The translations under genes were made by a program, and so were the position numbers. This document shows positions 1-8,103 of a DNA stretch of 10,266 nt, piece by piece. This DNA is from Podila epigama. Lineage: Eukaryota; Mortierellomycota; Mortierellomycetes; Mortierellales; Mortierellaceae. The notes beneath the pieces were generated by a model that had not been told where the DNA came from, did not search any database, and worked only from the letters and a program-made list of their open reading frames with translations. Position 1 is the stretch's first letter; every line of letters starts with the position of its first letter. The stretch spans positions 9,929-20,194 of the forward strand of contig JAAAVE010000363.1 in the NCBI GenBank assembly GCA_015679605.1, written 5' to 3'.

Positions 1-131
1 AAAAAAAAAAAAAAAAAAAATTGCGTATGCGAGAATGTGCAGAGTGAGCAAGAGGTTAGAATGAGTTGAATAGACCAAGAGTAAATCTTTTGTTTTTTTA
101 ACAATAAATGTATCCGACTCTAATCGCTTAC
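1..131 (-). other. Start of the last intron of the mS29 gene, with an A20 run at the window edge
   Basis: On the minus strand this follows a GTAAGC donor at 131-126 and has no convincing acceptor before the edge. The twenty A residues at 1-20 read as a T tract in gene sense, which fits a polypyrimidine tract just before an acceptor outside the window. The missing exon should hold roughly the last 30-40 residues of the protein, judged from the usual family length. Confidence 0.6.
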
Positions 132-2202
132 CGTCAAAGATGAGCTTGCCCTTCTTGTAGTAGTGGAAGACGCCCAGAGCCTCGTCTTTCGTGTAGTTTG
201 GTACCTCGACACGAGTCAAGCCTGCAGTCCAAGGCATGATGGTAGAGGAGAGCTTCTTGTAAGGCGACACAACCTTGGTGCCCAAAGCCACATCCAAAAC
301 TTCGCTCTTGTTGATAAGAAGGCTATCGCTCGTTGCAGCAACAATAGCACCGTGGTTCAAAGAGCTCTTTCCAGAGATGTAATCCAAGAACAACTTTGGC
401 AACTTGAGTTTCTCAGGTTCCAGTTCCTTGCCATCTTGACGAAGGTATTGTGTGGGACGGAAAAAGGAGTTGACCTCATCCACTGCAATCAATGTTGGGA
501 TCCTAAATACACCAAGGTATTCCAATAGAACATAAATGCAATGTTCATATTCACCGGTTCGTGCTGTAGGCTACAAGAGTGCAATGCAATGTTGTACGAT
601 GTAACTTAAAAAAATAGAGAGACACTTACTGCTTCTGAGCACCCAACTCCTTCATAAAGACCTCCATGACCTCCTGGGCAACGAATTGGTTCTTGACTCC
701 AATATCCAACAGATCCGAAAGTGAAGTGCCCGTCTTGACCTCCTGACGACCGATCACGGTGTTCTCGGATGTGACGAGTGTGCGCAAGACGGAGCGGTTG
801 ACGTTGTTGATCTGACCGACAATGTTGGAAGCGAGGAGAGGCTGAACAAACGAGGTCGACTTGGGGACGGCGCTATAGGCGAAAGAGCTGTTCATCCAGG
901 TGCTGGCTATTTCATTGACAAAAAAAAAGTACTTCCTTATTCAGAGACTGTATACTGTACGCGTGAACATTTGTGAAATAGAGGGATGTTCCTGGATAGG
1001 TGATTTCCACCTCTTTTTTCTCTCATATCTTACCTTTGGGGACATAGATAACGACCCATCCTGCAGAAAGACAGTGGCTCACAGTCTGCAACAACATGGC
1101 ACTCTTTCCTGCTCCTGCATCTCCGGTGAGGACGACTCTGGTCTGTGATGAGGGGGTCTTCATGGACGCGTCAATCTTTTCCAAAAAGTTTACAGTCGAC
1201 TCACGAACAACCAAAGCAGCAGGCTTGATCAGATCGAACTAGAGGAAAGAAAAGGAGGATGGAATGCCAAGTTAATTTCGATTAACCAGGTTTAGACTTA
1301 CTAATGGAGCCCATTGTTCATGCAATGTATGTACTGTACCTGTTCGTTCAACAAGGTGGGGAAGCCTGTTTGGGCCAATGCAGGGACAACATCAGCGGGA
1401 AAACCGAGAACCTGACCAACATGTTCCTTGGTCGCGGTGGACTAGTGCAAATTTCACAAAGAAAGAACAAGAAAAGAAAGAGTTTGTCGATTAGTTTGCG
1501 GTCCTCATCTACCTGACATGCGATTTCTGATTCAAACTTTTTGGTGTGCACTTACAGGAATAAACTCCTGGACCTGGACAGGGGTAGGAGCCTTGTAGTA
1601 CTTTTCATTCAGGCGAGCAGCTCCACCCGATCCGCTCTATGAACCATTGAAATTTGATTTTGAATGTGTAAGTTTTTTTTTTGATGATCACGCGTAGGAT
1701 CAAAACAAATGGATCGCCCAACAGACTAAAGGCTACGGATGCTCCGATGCTCCGATGATCCGATGCTCGATCCATCAGGGGTCTTCTTTTATTACCTCTC
1801 CCTTTTCGTCATCAGTAGCTCTCTTCCGTTTGAAAGAGTTGGACATTTTCTTGACTTTTGGGGCACCTATAGTAAACGGTTGGACAGATACAAGTGTTAT
1901 TGTTTTGAAAGTATACGGAGAAGGGTTCAAACTTGAGTGATACAATCATGGGTAATGAAAATGATAAAAAAGAACTAGACCGAGAATTGAGGAACGAGAA
2001 ACGAGACAACATTCCGGATACAGACTACAAACAAAGGGAGCGAGGAACACCTACCTTTCTTGGGCTTTGCGGCCCAGACGACGGCCGATGCGGTGACATA
2101 GTTGGCGTACTGTGCGGGGAGGACGGTGCTAGCGCGGGAAGCAAAGGTCATGGAGGACCTGCTCAAGAGCGGGGTCATGTGAAGAGCAACTCGGTGCGCC
2201 AT
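132..2202 (-). CDS. DAP3: Mitochondrial small ribosomal subunit protein mS29 (DAP3/Rsm23 family), 3' end missing
   Basis: This encodes a P-loop nucleotide-binding protein of the mitochondrial small ribosomal subunit. Proposed exons, in transcript order, are 2202-2055, 1866-1796, 1636-1556, 1441-1340, 1238-1034, 906-630 and 502-132; all phases match and give 418 residues plus one base. The N-terminus (MAHRVALHMTPLLSRSSMTF) is rich in Arg, Ser and hydrophobic residues without acids, like a mitochondrial presequence. Walker A is GDAGAGKS at about residues 173-180, and a Walker B-like strand TLIAVDEVN lies at about 298-306. The end of exon 7 (residues about 395-418, VEVPNYTKDEALGVF and following) fits the C-terminal part of the family. 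The final exon lies beyond the window. Intron lengths are 188, 159, 114, 101, 127 and 127 nt. The gene is head-to-head with the RAD51D-like gene. The family call is from recognised motifs, not a search; exon borders are inferred. Confidence 0.9.
1736..1767. repeat. 8-bp tandem repeat (CCGATGCT, 4 copies) in an mS29 intron
   Basis: Four consecutive 8-bp units occur: CGGATGCT, CCGATGCT, CCGATGAT, CCGATGCT. They lie inside the second intron (1795-1637) of the minus-strand mS29 gene. In transcript sense the unit reads AGCATCGG. Confidence 0.9.
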
Positions 2203-2318
2203 AGTTTAGGAATGTGTGTGTTGATGTTGTATATGCGGAAGTGTGAGGAGAGAAGGCGTCCTTTTTTTTTGAATCTACTTGAGACTGAGAATGGCACAAG
2301 AAGACAGAAAAAAAACAA

Positions 2319-2359
2319 GGATGAGGATGGATGGAAGGGATGGATGGATGGATGGGGAT
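2319..2359. repeat. GGAT/GGATG simple repeat
   Basis: Imperfect GGATGA and GGAT units run together, with the cleanest part (TGGATGGATGGATGG) around 2341-2355. The stretch is about 120-160 bp upstream of the mS29 start and probably falls in its promoter or leader. Confidence 0.8.
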
Positions 2360-2422
2360 GAGAGAGAATGAGAAATGAAATGTGAATCCCGAAGTTGTTT
2401 TTTTATTTTTTTGTTGGCGGAG

Positions 2423-2446
2423 GATTGACCGATTGACCGATTGACC
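2423..2446. repeat. GATTGACC tandem repeat, three perfect copies
   Basis: Units at 2423-2430, 2431-2438 and 2439-2446 are identical. They sit near the middle of the divergent intergenic region, so they could be clustered binding sites or a simple slippage product. No factor is assigned. Confidence 0.9.
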
Positions 2447-2500
2447 AGACTGAACTGACTGCCTGCCGTGAACAAAACTAACTCTGTTGTGCAGAGTGAG

Positions 2501-2557
2501 AAGAGAGGAGAAGAGAGGAGAAGAGAGGAGAAGAGAGGAGAAGAGAGGAGAAGAGAG
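2501..2557. repeat. 10-bp purine tandem repeat (AAGAGAGGAG)
   Basis: Five perfect copies occupy 2501-2550 and seven bases of a sixth follow. The plus strand is pure purine here and the complement pure pyrimidine. The period is 10 bp, close to one helical turn. Read toward mS29 it is a CT-rich tract about 300-355 bp upstream of that start codon. Confidence 0.95.
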
Positions 2558-2779
2558 TATTATGATGATTGCCCTGGAAGAGAGGGAGAAGGTAAACAGA
2601 AAGACAGTCCCTGTTAAATCCTGTCGTTGGTGGCCAATTATCGTTATTTCCAGACACCATAAACGTTCTTTTCTTAAGTTGGTGTTCTGCTTCCTGACTA
2701 TCCTACCACATGGCAATCCACCTGCATTGCATCACATCACAACATAACACATCACATCATTAAAAAAACACACGACTTA

Positions 2780-4791
2780 ATGGCCCCTCTATTGACCTAT
2801 CTGAATCTTGACATTAGTCCGAATGACCACAATGTTCTCAATACATTGATTACACAAGGAATCAAGTCAGGTACATGAGCAAGTTCAACGGACTCTTGTG
2901 TCAACGTTTTTGATATGAGGGAGTGTACGAGTGTACCAAGAAATAACTCGACTCTCCTTTTTGTCTTTTTGAACACACAATACAGATAACACCTTGATTC
3001 TGGACCCAAATAGAGTGGTCGCAAAGTCTGGAGGGAAAGTGTCAAAGTCAGTATGTTCATTTTTATTTTATCTCCTTCCTACGATCATCGTCTTCAGAAT
3101 TTGCCACCAACATATTATTAAATGCTCTGGTGTGAACTACAACGGTAGGTGATGGATGGCCTTTTACATCGCGTTATTATGCCTGTCAGAATGTGCAGTC
3201 TACCAAAACCTATACTTGCGTCCGATATGTGCCGCATGACTGGAGCTGAGGAAACCATTCAGGCTATATCCTCGGGATGGACAAGGTAGAGGCAATATAT
3301 ATCGTAATATACACATCTAAGCACTACCAGAATTGAATGTCACCCTTACTCACATGTCTCCACTTGTGGTGACTACATAGCATCGACCGTCTTCTTGGTG
3401 GCAAGGGCTGGCTGATTGGAGAAGTGAACGAGGTTTGTGGGTCTTCTGGGAGTGGAAAGACGAGGATGTGTTTAAAGGCCAGTGTTCAACAGTTGTTGGA
3501 GAACGAGACCAACCGCGTGTACTGGATCGAAACAGCCGACCGTCTGTTTTCGGCCGAGAGTGCCTACAATACAGCTTTGGATTTATTCAACAAGATGCCA
3601 GCGTCTAGAGAAATGTCGGACACAGACACTGAGGTACAAACACCGACGCAATATATCGACTGTATCCTCCATACCATTCGACTCTGTGCTCTGTGTTATG
3701 GTCTCTTACCATCCCGTCTATATCTTTGCCTACTTTTTATTGGCTTCTTTTCTCTTGCATCATTGCACCGTTGCATCGTTGCATCGTTGTATCGTTTGCA
3801 TTGTTGGTCCATTTGGACGATACCATTTTGACTCTTTGCCATCCAGACGCTAGTTAGCGGTGTGTTGGACAGAATTACGATAAGTACTTGTCCAGATGTC
3901 AACAATCTGCTCCACACAGTGCAACTATTACATCAAGAACTGGTCGGTTGTGCACCCACCCTTGTAGTTGTGGATTCTCTTTCAACTATCTTGATTGATC
4001 TACTATGGGCTGCTGATGGTGCAGGTAAAGTATTTCGAGTAGAGAGTGTTGCGTATTGCAGGCATGTCAGAATTGCCTCGTTTAAATCTTCTTGGCCATT
4101 TACATGAGTGAACTTGCTCATCAGTGACAACCTTGTGTACTTTCTCTTGACTGAATAGGTCCAGCCACAGTCATGCATATCTCACGACAGCTTCGCTCGT
4201 TAGCACAAGAACGAAATGTGGCAGTCTTGGTGAGTTATCGTTCTATGTTTTCTATGTTTTCTATGGTGTCTATGTTTTCTGTGCTTGTGCTTGCAGCTCA
4301 CTCCAATATGGGTTCATGCCACTCAATAAACGATGCTCCGCTACCTGAGCGGTAAATGTGTGTACATGAATCTAGATCACAACAATGGCAGTGCAGCAGA
4401 GTGGCCCAGAAGACCAAAGCCCTTCATTGTTGCAGTCAAATACAGTCAAGCCTGGCTTGGGACTAAGTTGGAGATATGCGACGGATACCCAGCTGTTTCT
4501 TTCTCACCTGGAGACACTTCCTAGTCAATGGCAAAGAAATGCAGTGGCAGCTATGGAGCAACAAACAGGTACAAACACAATTACAAGCACAGGCAAAGAC
4601 ACTGCTGCAAGGATAGCCGAGGTTATGCGATCCAAGAAACTGGTAATAAAAAAAAGGACTATTCGAAAATGTCTTTGTGCACATTCGTCGTTTGTGAAGA
4701 TGAGAACTAATACATGGGTGTTATGAATGGTCTTTATTTTGCCTTTTCGCAGAAGATTGGCGAATGGACGCTTTTCGACGTCAAAGGATGA
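2780..4791 (+). CDS. RAD51D: RAD51D-like recombination/repair ATPase (RecA/RAD51 paralogue)
   Basis: RAD51 paralogues assist RAD51 filament function in homologous recombination. Proposed exons are 2780-2870, 2986-3050, 3149-3285, 3381-3633, 3847-4024, 4159-4229, a possible 15-nt microexon 4297-4311, 4376-4642 and 4753-4791; phases agree throughout and give about 371 residues (366 without the microexon). Walker A is GSSGSGKT at about residues 118-125, preceded by SIDRLLGGKG and GEVNEVCG. Walker B is TLVVVDS at about 220-226. HISRQLRSLAQERNVAVL and KPGLGLSWRY match the RAD51D core, and the first exons (MAPLLTYLNLDISPND, then RVVAKSG) match the small helical N-terminal domain. The intron 2 acceptor at 3147-3148 was chosen because it keeps phase and restores N-domain similarity. 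The normal T-N-H after the RNVAVL strand is not cleanly encoded. The protein ends LFDVKG. Confidence 0.88.
3765..3796. repeat. 8-bp tandem repeat (GCATCGTT) in a RAD51D intron
   Basis: Units are GCACCGTT, GCATCGTT, GCATCGTT and GTATCGTT, followed by the related TGCATTGTT. They lie in the 213-nt intron 4 (3634-3846) of the plus-strand RAD51D-like gene, just upstream of the pyrimidine-rich acceptor region. Confidence 0.9.
4241..4277. repeat. 9-bp repeat (TTCTATGTT) in a RAD51D intron
   Basis: Two perfect and about two imperfect TTCTATGTT copies lie between the donor at 4230 and a TTGCAG acceptor at 4291-4296. They form most of the pyrimidine-rich part of this 67-nt intron and would set its length. 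Confidence 0.8.
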
Positions 4792-4896
4792 ATATGATTG
4801 ATCATCGCTATCTGGAACGTCCGTCCTGCACAAGCATGTCTTTGTCCCTATAATAGTCCTGACAGGCGCAGTTTTTGAATCCACATGGACAATAAT

Positions 4897-4902
4897 AATA
4901 AA
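4897..4902 (+). terminator. Putative polyadenylation signal AATAAA
   Basis: A perfect AATAAA lies 105 nt after the RAD51D-like stop codon, inside AATAATAATAAAG. The distance is reasonable for a fungal 3' UTR. Fungal signals are loose, so this is a candidate only. Confidence 0.45.
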
Positions 4903-5151
4903 GAAAAAACGCGTCTTTAGGATAACTGTTTGGGTAGACATGTTGTCGTCGTCTGAGTTTTTGTCCTTTCCCCCAACAAACCAAAAACGCGAAGGGATGG
5001 GAAGGGATGGTCGCAGCAGATGACAGTGGGAATTGGCTTTTCGCTCTCTTTTGCTTACCATACCTTTGCGCGGGCTGTGTGCTGTGTTTCTTTTTTGGCG
5101 TCTTGTTGTTGTTCCTCGGCAAGCATCATTCAGGGCAGCCAGCCAGCCAGC

Positions 5152-5290
5152 CCTTTTTTTATTTTTTTTTTTTGCTCACATCTCTTTTTTTTCTTAACCT
5201 TCTTTTGTTATTATTTTCTTCGTCCTCGTCCTCCTCGTCCTCCTCCTCCTCGTCTTCGTCCTCGTCTTTCACTCCCTCATTGATTCTCCC
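5152..5290 (+). repeat. CT-rich tract with TCCTCG/TCC units before the TMEM41-like gene
   Basis: T runs (5152-5218) are followed by degenerate CGTCCTC and CTCCTC units (5219-5266). The tract ends about 50 bp before the start codon. Translations across it give only Phe/Ser/Arg/Pro runs, so it is non-coding and probably promoter or 5' leader. Confidence 0.75.
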
Positions 5291-5340
5291 CACACCTCCA
5301 TTCACTCACTTCTCACCTTCACAGACACATTTCTCAAAGA

Positions 5341-6900
5341 ATGTCAACATCGGAAATCGACGACACAACTCCATTGCTGGCAAGTTCCAGCAATGCCAAC
5401 AAGGACAACAAGGACAAGCAGGGCGTGCGTCAGCATCTCCTCGCCATGACTCCCCTCCAGAGTTTCCTGTCCTTGCTTGCACTTGCTGCAGTCACATTCT
5501 TTAGTGTGTACCTGTTGCTTCACTACAACCTCCCAAAGGACATTCCAGAGTAAATGGACAGGACACAACACCATTTTCATATATTTTTTTCTTCTTCTTC
5601 TTCGAATGCATATGCGTTTGTCTAACTATGGCACTCCTATACTTTCAACATAACTACCTCACTCCTTCCCAATGGATAGAGATCAGAAGGAATGGCTAAA
5701 GTTCCCCAGGAGCGCAGAGGATGTTCAACACTTGAGTATCGTCTTGGAGCGTTATGTATCCGAGCATTACTACCAGGTCCTCTTCTGTTTCGTCGCAACC
5801 TACCTTACGTACGTTACGTTTTCTTTCCTTTTTTTTGTGTGCTCTTGTTCGCAAAAAAAAGCAATTGGCAATTGCTTGTTTGCTTCTCTAGTCCCCACTT
5901 TTTTTCTTCTGTTGTTTGTCCGCGGCGTATCATGCTTTTACTCAAAAGCAGGGTTCTCAGACTCACACTGACCAACGTGACCACCTTCGCGTCCATCTCC
6001 CCCCTTCTTCTCTATGCATACTGCATGGAAAAAAGCATGCAAGCGTTCGCGATCCCTGGATCAGTCATGCTGTCCGTCCTTGGAGGAGCTCTGTTCAAGC
6101 TTTGGGTTGGCATTATTGTCGTGTTGCTTTCCGCTTCCATCGGCTCGACCTTTTGCTACATCATCTCGTACTACCTTTGCCATCCTATCGTCGAAAAGTA
6201 TCTCTCTGAGAGAATCGCCAAGCTCAAGGTCAAGGTAACCAAACCAACAACCATTGACAGTGGCTTCAACCCTCTTTGTCAGTCTAGCTTGCGCTAGCTA
6301 TTGAACAATCACCTCTTTGAACCATTCTAGATTGATAGCAAGAAGGACCAACTCTTCTTCTACTTTGCGTTCTTGCGCGTTACTCCCTTCATTCCTAGTA
6401 AGTTAAATCCTAAAATCATGTCGATTTTGGTGGTAAACTGTGAAATCATCCATAGATGCCTAATTGACCGACACACGCGCGTTTCTTCTTACCCTAGACT
6501 GGTTCATGAACGTAGCCTCACCACATTTGGGCATTCCCATTGTCATTTTTTATTTTGGAACGTTGGGTAAGTTGGTTCTTATATCGGATGATTGTCTAGT
6601 GTAGGGTTAGGGAGATTACAGTCAACATTTTCAAAAGACTAAACCAGTGACCTCTTTCTCTCTCTCTCTCGCTTCCTAGTCGGTGTGCTGCCTAATACCC
6701 TGGTGACAGTACAGGCAGGAGTCACTCTGGCTGCTTTGGCCTCGCCTGATGACTTTACGCTCCTTACACCTCAAAACATCATCATGACTGTTGTCATCTG
6801 CATTTGCCTTCTCATTCCCATCATCCTTCATCGCCATGCTGAAGACCCTACTGCTGACAGCAAAGTTGATGAGGAGCAAGAGACCCTTGCTCGTGTTTAG
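5341..6900 (+). CDS. TMEM41-like VTT-domain (SNARE-associated/DedA) integral membrane protein
   Basis: Proposed exons are 5341-5549, 5680-5808, 6036-6234, 6331-6397, 6498-6566 and 6680-6900, giving 297 residues with consistent phases. The order is a short polar N-terminus containing DDTTPLL (about 7-13), a first membrane helix at about 39-61, a loop with KFPRSAEDVQHLSIVLERY, then the VTT core: QAFAIPGSVMLSVLGGALF (about 115-133), hydrophobic helices, FLRVTPFIPNWFMNVASP (about 193-210), and a last helix near 264-284 before an acidic tail. The Q-x-FAIPGS and FLR-x-TPF-x-PNWF motifs are those of TMEM41A/B rather than fungal Tvp38. Animal TMEM41B is an ER phospholipid scramblase needed for autophagosome formation and lipid mobilisation; that role here is inferred. 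The intron 2 acceptor (AAAAAAG at 6035) is A-rich but has CT-rich sequence 15-45 nt upstream and gives the expected junction. Length fits the family. Confidence 0.9.
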
Positions 6901-7122
6901 ATATAAAAGTTTTTTTGTGATTGTCGAAAGTAGTACGTATTATATAAAGAGCTTTTTTATATATATATTTTCTCTTCTTCTATGGCTATATACATGCAAA
7001 TGAAAGGGAAATGGTCTTTGAATGAAAAACGAAAAATAAGGGAAAAAAAAATAATTTCGTGTCTCATCCTTCAATTCTTTTCATACAAATTAGTTTAGGA
7101 AAAACAAACAAAGAAAAAATTT
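6901..7122. other. Convergent 3' intergenic region
   Basis: Stop codons of the plus-strand TMEM41-like gene and the minus-strand secreted-protein gene face each other across 222 AT-rich bases. T runs near 6909, a TATATATA stretch near 6959 and A runs near 7042 and 7116 probably hold both 3' ends. No AATAAA was found on either strand. Confidence 0.6.
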
Positions 7123-7791
7123 CTAATCGATCTTCACAGACTTGGGGATGATGTAGGCGTTGGTACGGCTGTTGGGACCCTTGTTCTTCTCGACGACCTT
7201 ACCCTTGCAGCCAGACTCCAGGTAGAAGGTGTAAGTACGGATTTCATGACCCTGGTAACTCATGACACCCTCACCCTTGAGTTCGTGACAGGTATTGACA
7301 CCAACAAAGGTGCTGGATCTGCCCTTGTAGCGAGGCTGGGGGAAGATGGCGAGATCGGTGCCGGCGGGGGGCTTGCCAGCACCTTGCCAGTTGGAGGGCT
7401 CCTGGACGCGGATGGAGCAAGGCGCAAAGGGCTGTGGGATGGGAGACAACTTTTCCTTGGTGGTGCGCAAGATGACGGCACCATAGCAATCATCGCCATC
7501 ATAAAAGATGTACTCCTTGTTGGGAAGGCCTTGGTAGGACTGGATGTTGATGCAACGAAAGTTCACACAGCCATCACCGTTGAAGCGTTGACGGTCGCCA
7601 TAGTAGTTGGGTTGGGAGAAGGTCTCAAAGTCCCAGCGGTAGCGGTCATGGAGACTGTCTGGGGCCAAGTTGGCGATGCGGCTCTCTGACAAGGCAAAGA
7701 CGGGGACGGTGTCCGAGCTGGTTTCCATAAAGGGTGACGAAGCGACCACGCTGATGACCGTGGCAAGCGAGAAGAGTGCTGAGAGTTTCAT
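7123..7791 (-). CDS. Secreted small protein with two beta/gamma-crystallin-like repeats
   Basis: This is an intronless 222-residue protein. Residues 1-19 (MKLSALFSLATVISVVASS) form a clear signal peptide. The rest has an internal duplication: about 54-130 and 147-220. Each half starts with an F-x-QP-x-Y-x-G key (TFSQPNYYGDRQRF; IFPQPRYKGRSSTF), then SYQG, then an F-Y-x4-C-x-G key (YIFYDGDDCYGAV; YTFYLESGCKGKV). RCINIQ and CSIRV resemble the C-x-SIRV strand of beta/gamma-crystallins, so four Greek-key motifs in two domains is my best reading. Six cysteines (75, 80, 102, 125, 168, 195) suggest disulphides. The usual calcium motif (N/D-N/D-x-x-S/T-S) is not evident. The start has A at -3. The leader is CT-rich with upstream CCAAT boxes. 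Function is unknown; it may be a cell-surface or extracellular protein. Confidence 0.8.
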   Translation of the reverse strand: MKLSALFSLATVISVVASSPFMETSSDTVPVFALSESRIANLAPDSLHDRYRWDFETFSQPNYYGDRQRFNGDGCVNFRCINIQSYQGLPNKEYIFYDGDDCYGAVILRTTKEKLSPIPQPFAPCSIRVQEPSNWQGAGKPPAGTDLAIFPQPRYKGRSSTFVGVNTCHELKGEGVMSYQGHEIRTYTFYLESGCKGKVVEKNKGPNSRTNAYIIPKSVKID

Positions 7792-7824
7792 AGTTGTGTG
7801 TTATTAGTGGGAGAGGAGGGAGGA

Positions 7825-7848
7825 GGATGAGGATGAGGATGAGGATGA
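7825..7848. repeat. GGATGA hexamer repeat, four copies
   Basis: Four perfect GGATGA units sit 34-57 bp upstream of the secreted-protein start codon. In that gene's sense they read TCATCC within a CT-rich leader, so they may lie in the 5' UTR. Confidence 0.9.
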
Positions 7849-7982
7849 GGAAAGATGAGTAAGTAAGCAGAAAGGAAAAGATTAAGGAAAAGAAAAAGAG
7901 TAAAGTGGAGAGAGAATGTAAAGAGTTATGAGGAAAACTATTTGTTGATAGAAGATAGAAAAAGAAGAAAAGAAACAACAGT

Positions 7983-7988
7983 GTTATA
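7983..7988 (-). promoter_or_regulatory. Weak TATA-like element for the secreted-protein gene
   Basis: The minus strand reads ATTATAACAC here, about 195 bp before the start codon and about 100 bp downstream of the CCAAT cluster. A better TATAAAAG match on the same strand lies at about 8160-8167, but it would place the leader upstream of the CCAAT boxes. Both are candidates only. Confidence 0.3.
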
Positions 7989-8083
7989 ATGAGCCTGTAG
8001 CATAGAAAAGTATTGAGAAAAAAGTTTTTATCAAACGCGAAAAAGTAGAAACCAAAAAAAAAAAAACTACCACGCATTAAAGC

Positions 8084-8103
8084 ATTGGATGACATTGGAT
8101 TGG
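8084..8103 (-). promoter_or_regulatory. Cluster of three CCAAT boxes upstream of the secreted-protein gene
   Basis: ATTGG occurs on the plus strand at 8084-8088, 8094-8098 and 8099-8103, giving three CCAAT pentamers in the orientation of the secreted-protein gene, about 295-310 bp before its start. CCAAT is the core site of the fungal HAP/NF-Y-type complex. Such tight clustering is unlikely by chance but is not proof of function. Confidence 0.5.

Larger units (their letters stand above)
2203..2779. promoter_or_regulatory. Head-to-head intergenic region between mS29 and the RAD51D-like gene
   Basis: These 577 bases separate two divergent start codons and must hold both promoters or one bidirectional promoter. 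No gene is credible here: the long minus-strand frame across 2129-2716 is low-complexity Ser/Leu/Phe translation of purine-rich repeats. Visible content, left to right, is a GGAT-rich stretch (about 2319-2359), three GATTGACC units (2423-2446), a 10-bp purine repeat (2501-2557), a CCAAT box on the plus strand (2634-2638), and CATCACA-type repeats (about 2729-2758) just before the RAD51D start. No clear TATA box was seen. Confidence 0.7.
4792..5340 (+). promoter_or_regulatory. 3' region of the RAD51D-like gene and promoter/leader of the TMEM41-like gene
   Basis: These 549 bases have no credible gene. The left part probably contains the RAD51D 3' UTR with an AATAAA signal at 4897-4902. The right part (from about 5152) is a strong pyrimidine tract leading into the TMEM41-like start codon, as expected for a fungal promoter and transcription-start region. 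Minus-strand open frames crossing 4525-5122 are low-complexity and have no recognisable domain. Confidence 0.6.

Noticed and set aside
1-20. A20 run as a poly(A) tail or retrocopy end
   Set aside because: It lies in an intron of a multi-exon gene with normal splice sites upstream, so a polypyrimidine tract in the antisense view explains it better.
2129-2716. 195-codon minus-strand open frame over the divergent promoter
   Set aside because: It is Ser/Leu/Phe low-complexity translation of tandem repeats and overlaps the mS29 start region; no domain is seen.
3098-3144. Alternative 47-nt exon in the RAD51D-like gene, between a CTTCAG acceptor and a GGTAGGT donor
   Set aside because: After the strong GTATGT donor at 3051 this exon meets an in-frame TAA. 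Using the acceptor at 3147-3148 instead keeps phase and gives an N-domain matching RAD51D.
4525-5122. Overlapping minus-strand open frames (178 and 104 codons)
   Set aside because: They cross RAD51D exons and AT-rich 3' sequence, with no recognisable domain, promoter or splice pattern.
6602-6612. TAGGGTTAGGG, like a telomere repeat
   Set aside because: Fewer than two TTAGGG units inside a TMEM41-like intron; too short to be more than chance.
7246-7689. 147-codon plus-strand open frame opposite the secreted-protein gene
   Set aside because: It lies wholly antisense to a well-supported gene with signal peptide and domain repeats. Its Val/Ala/Gly-rich translation is a complement shadow of that gene's codon use.
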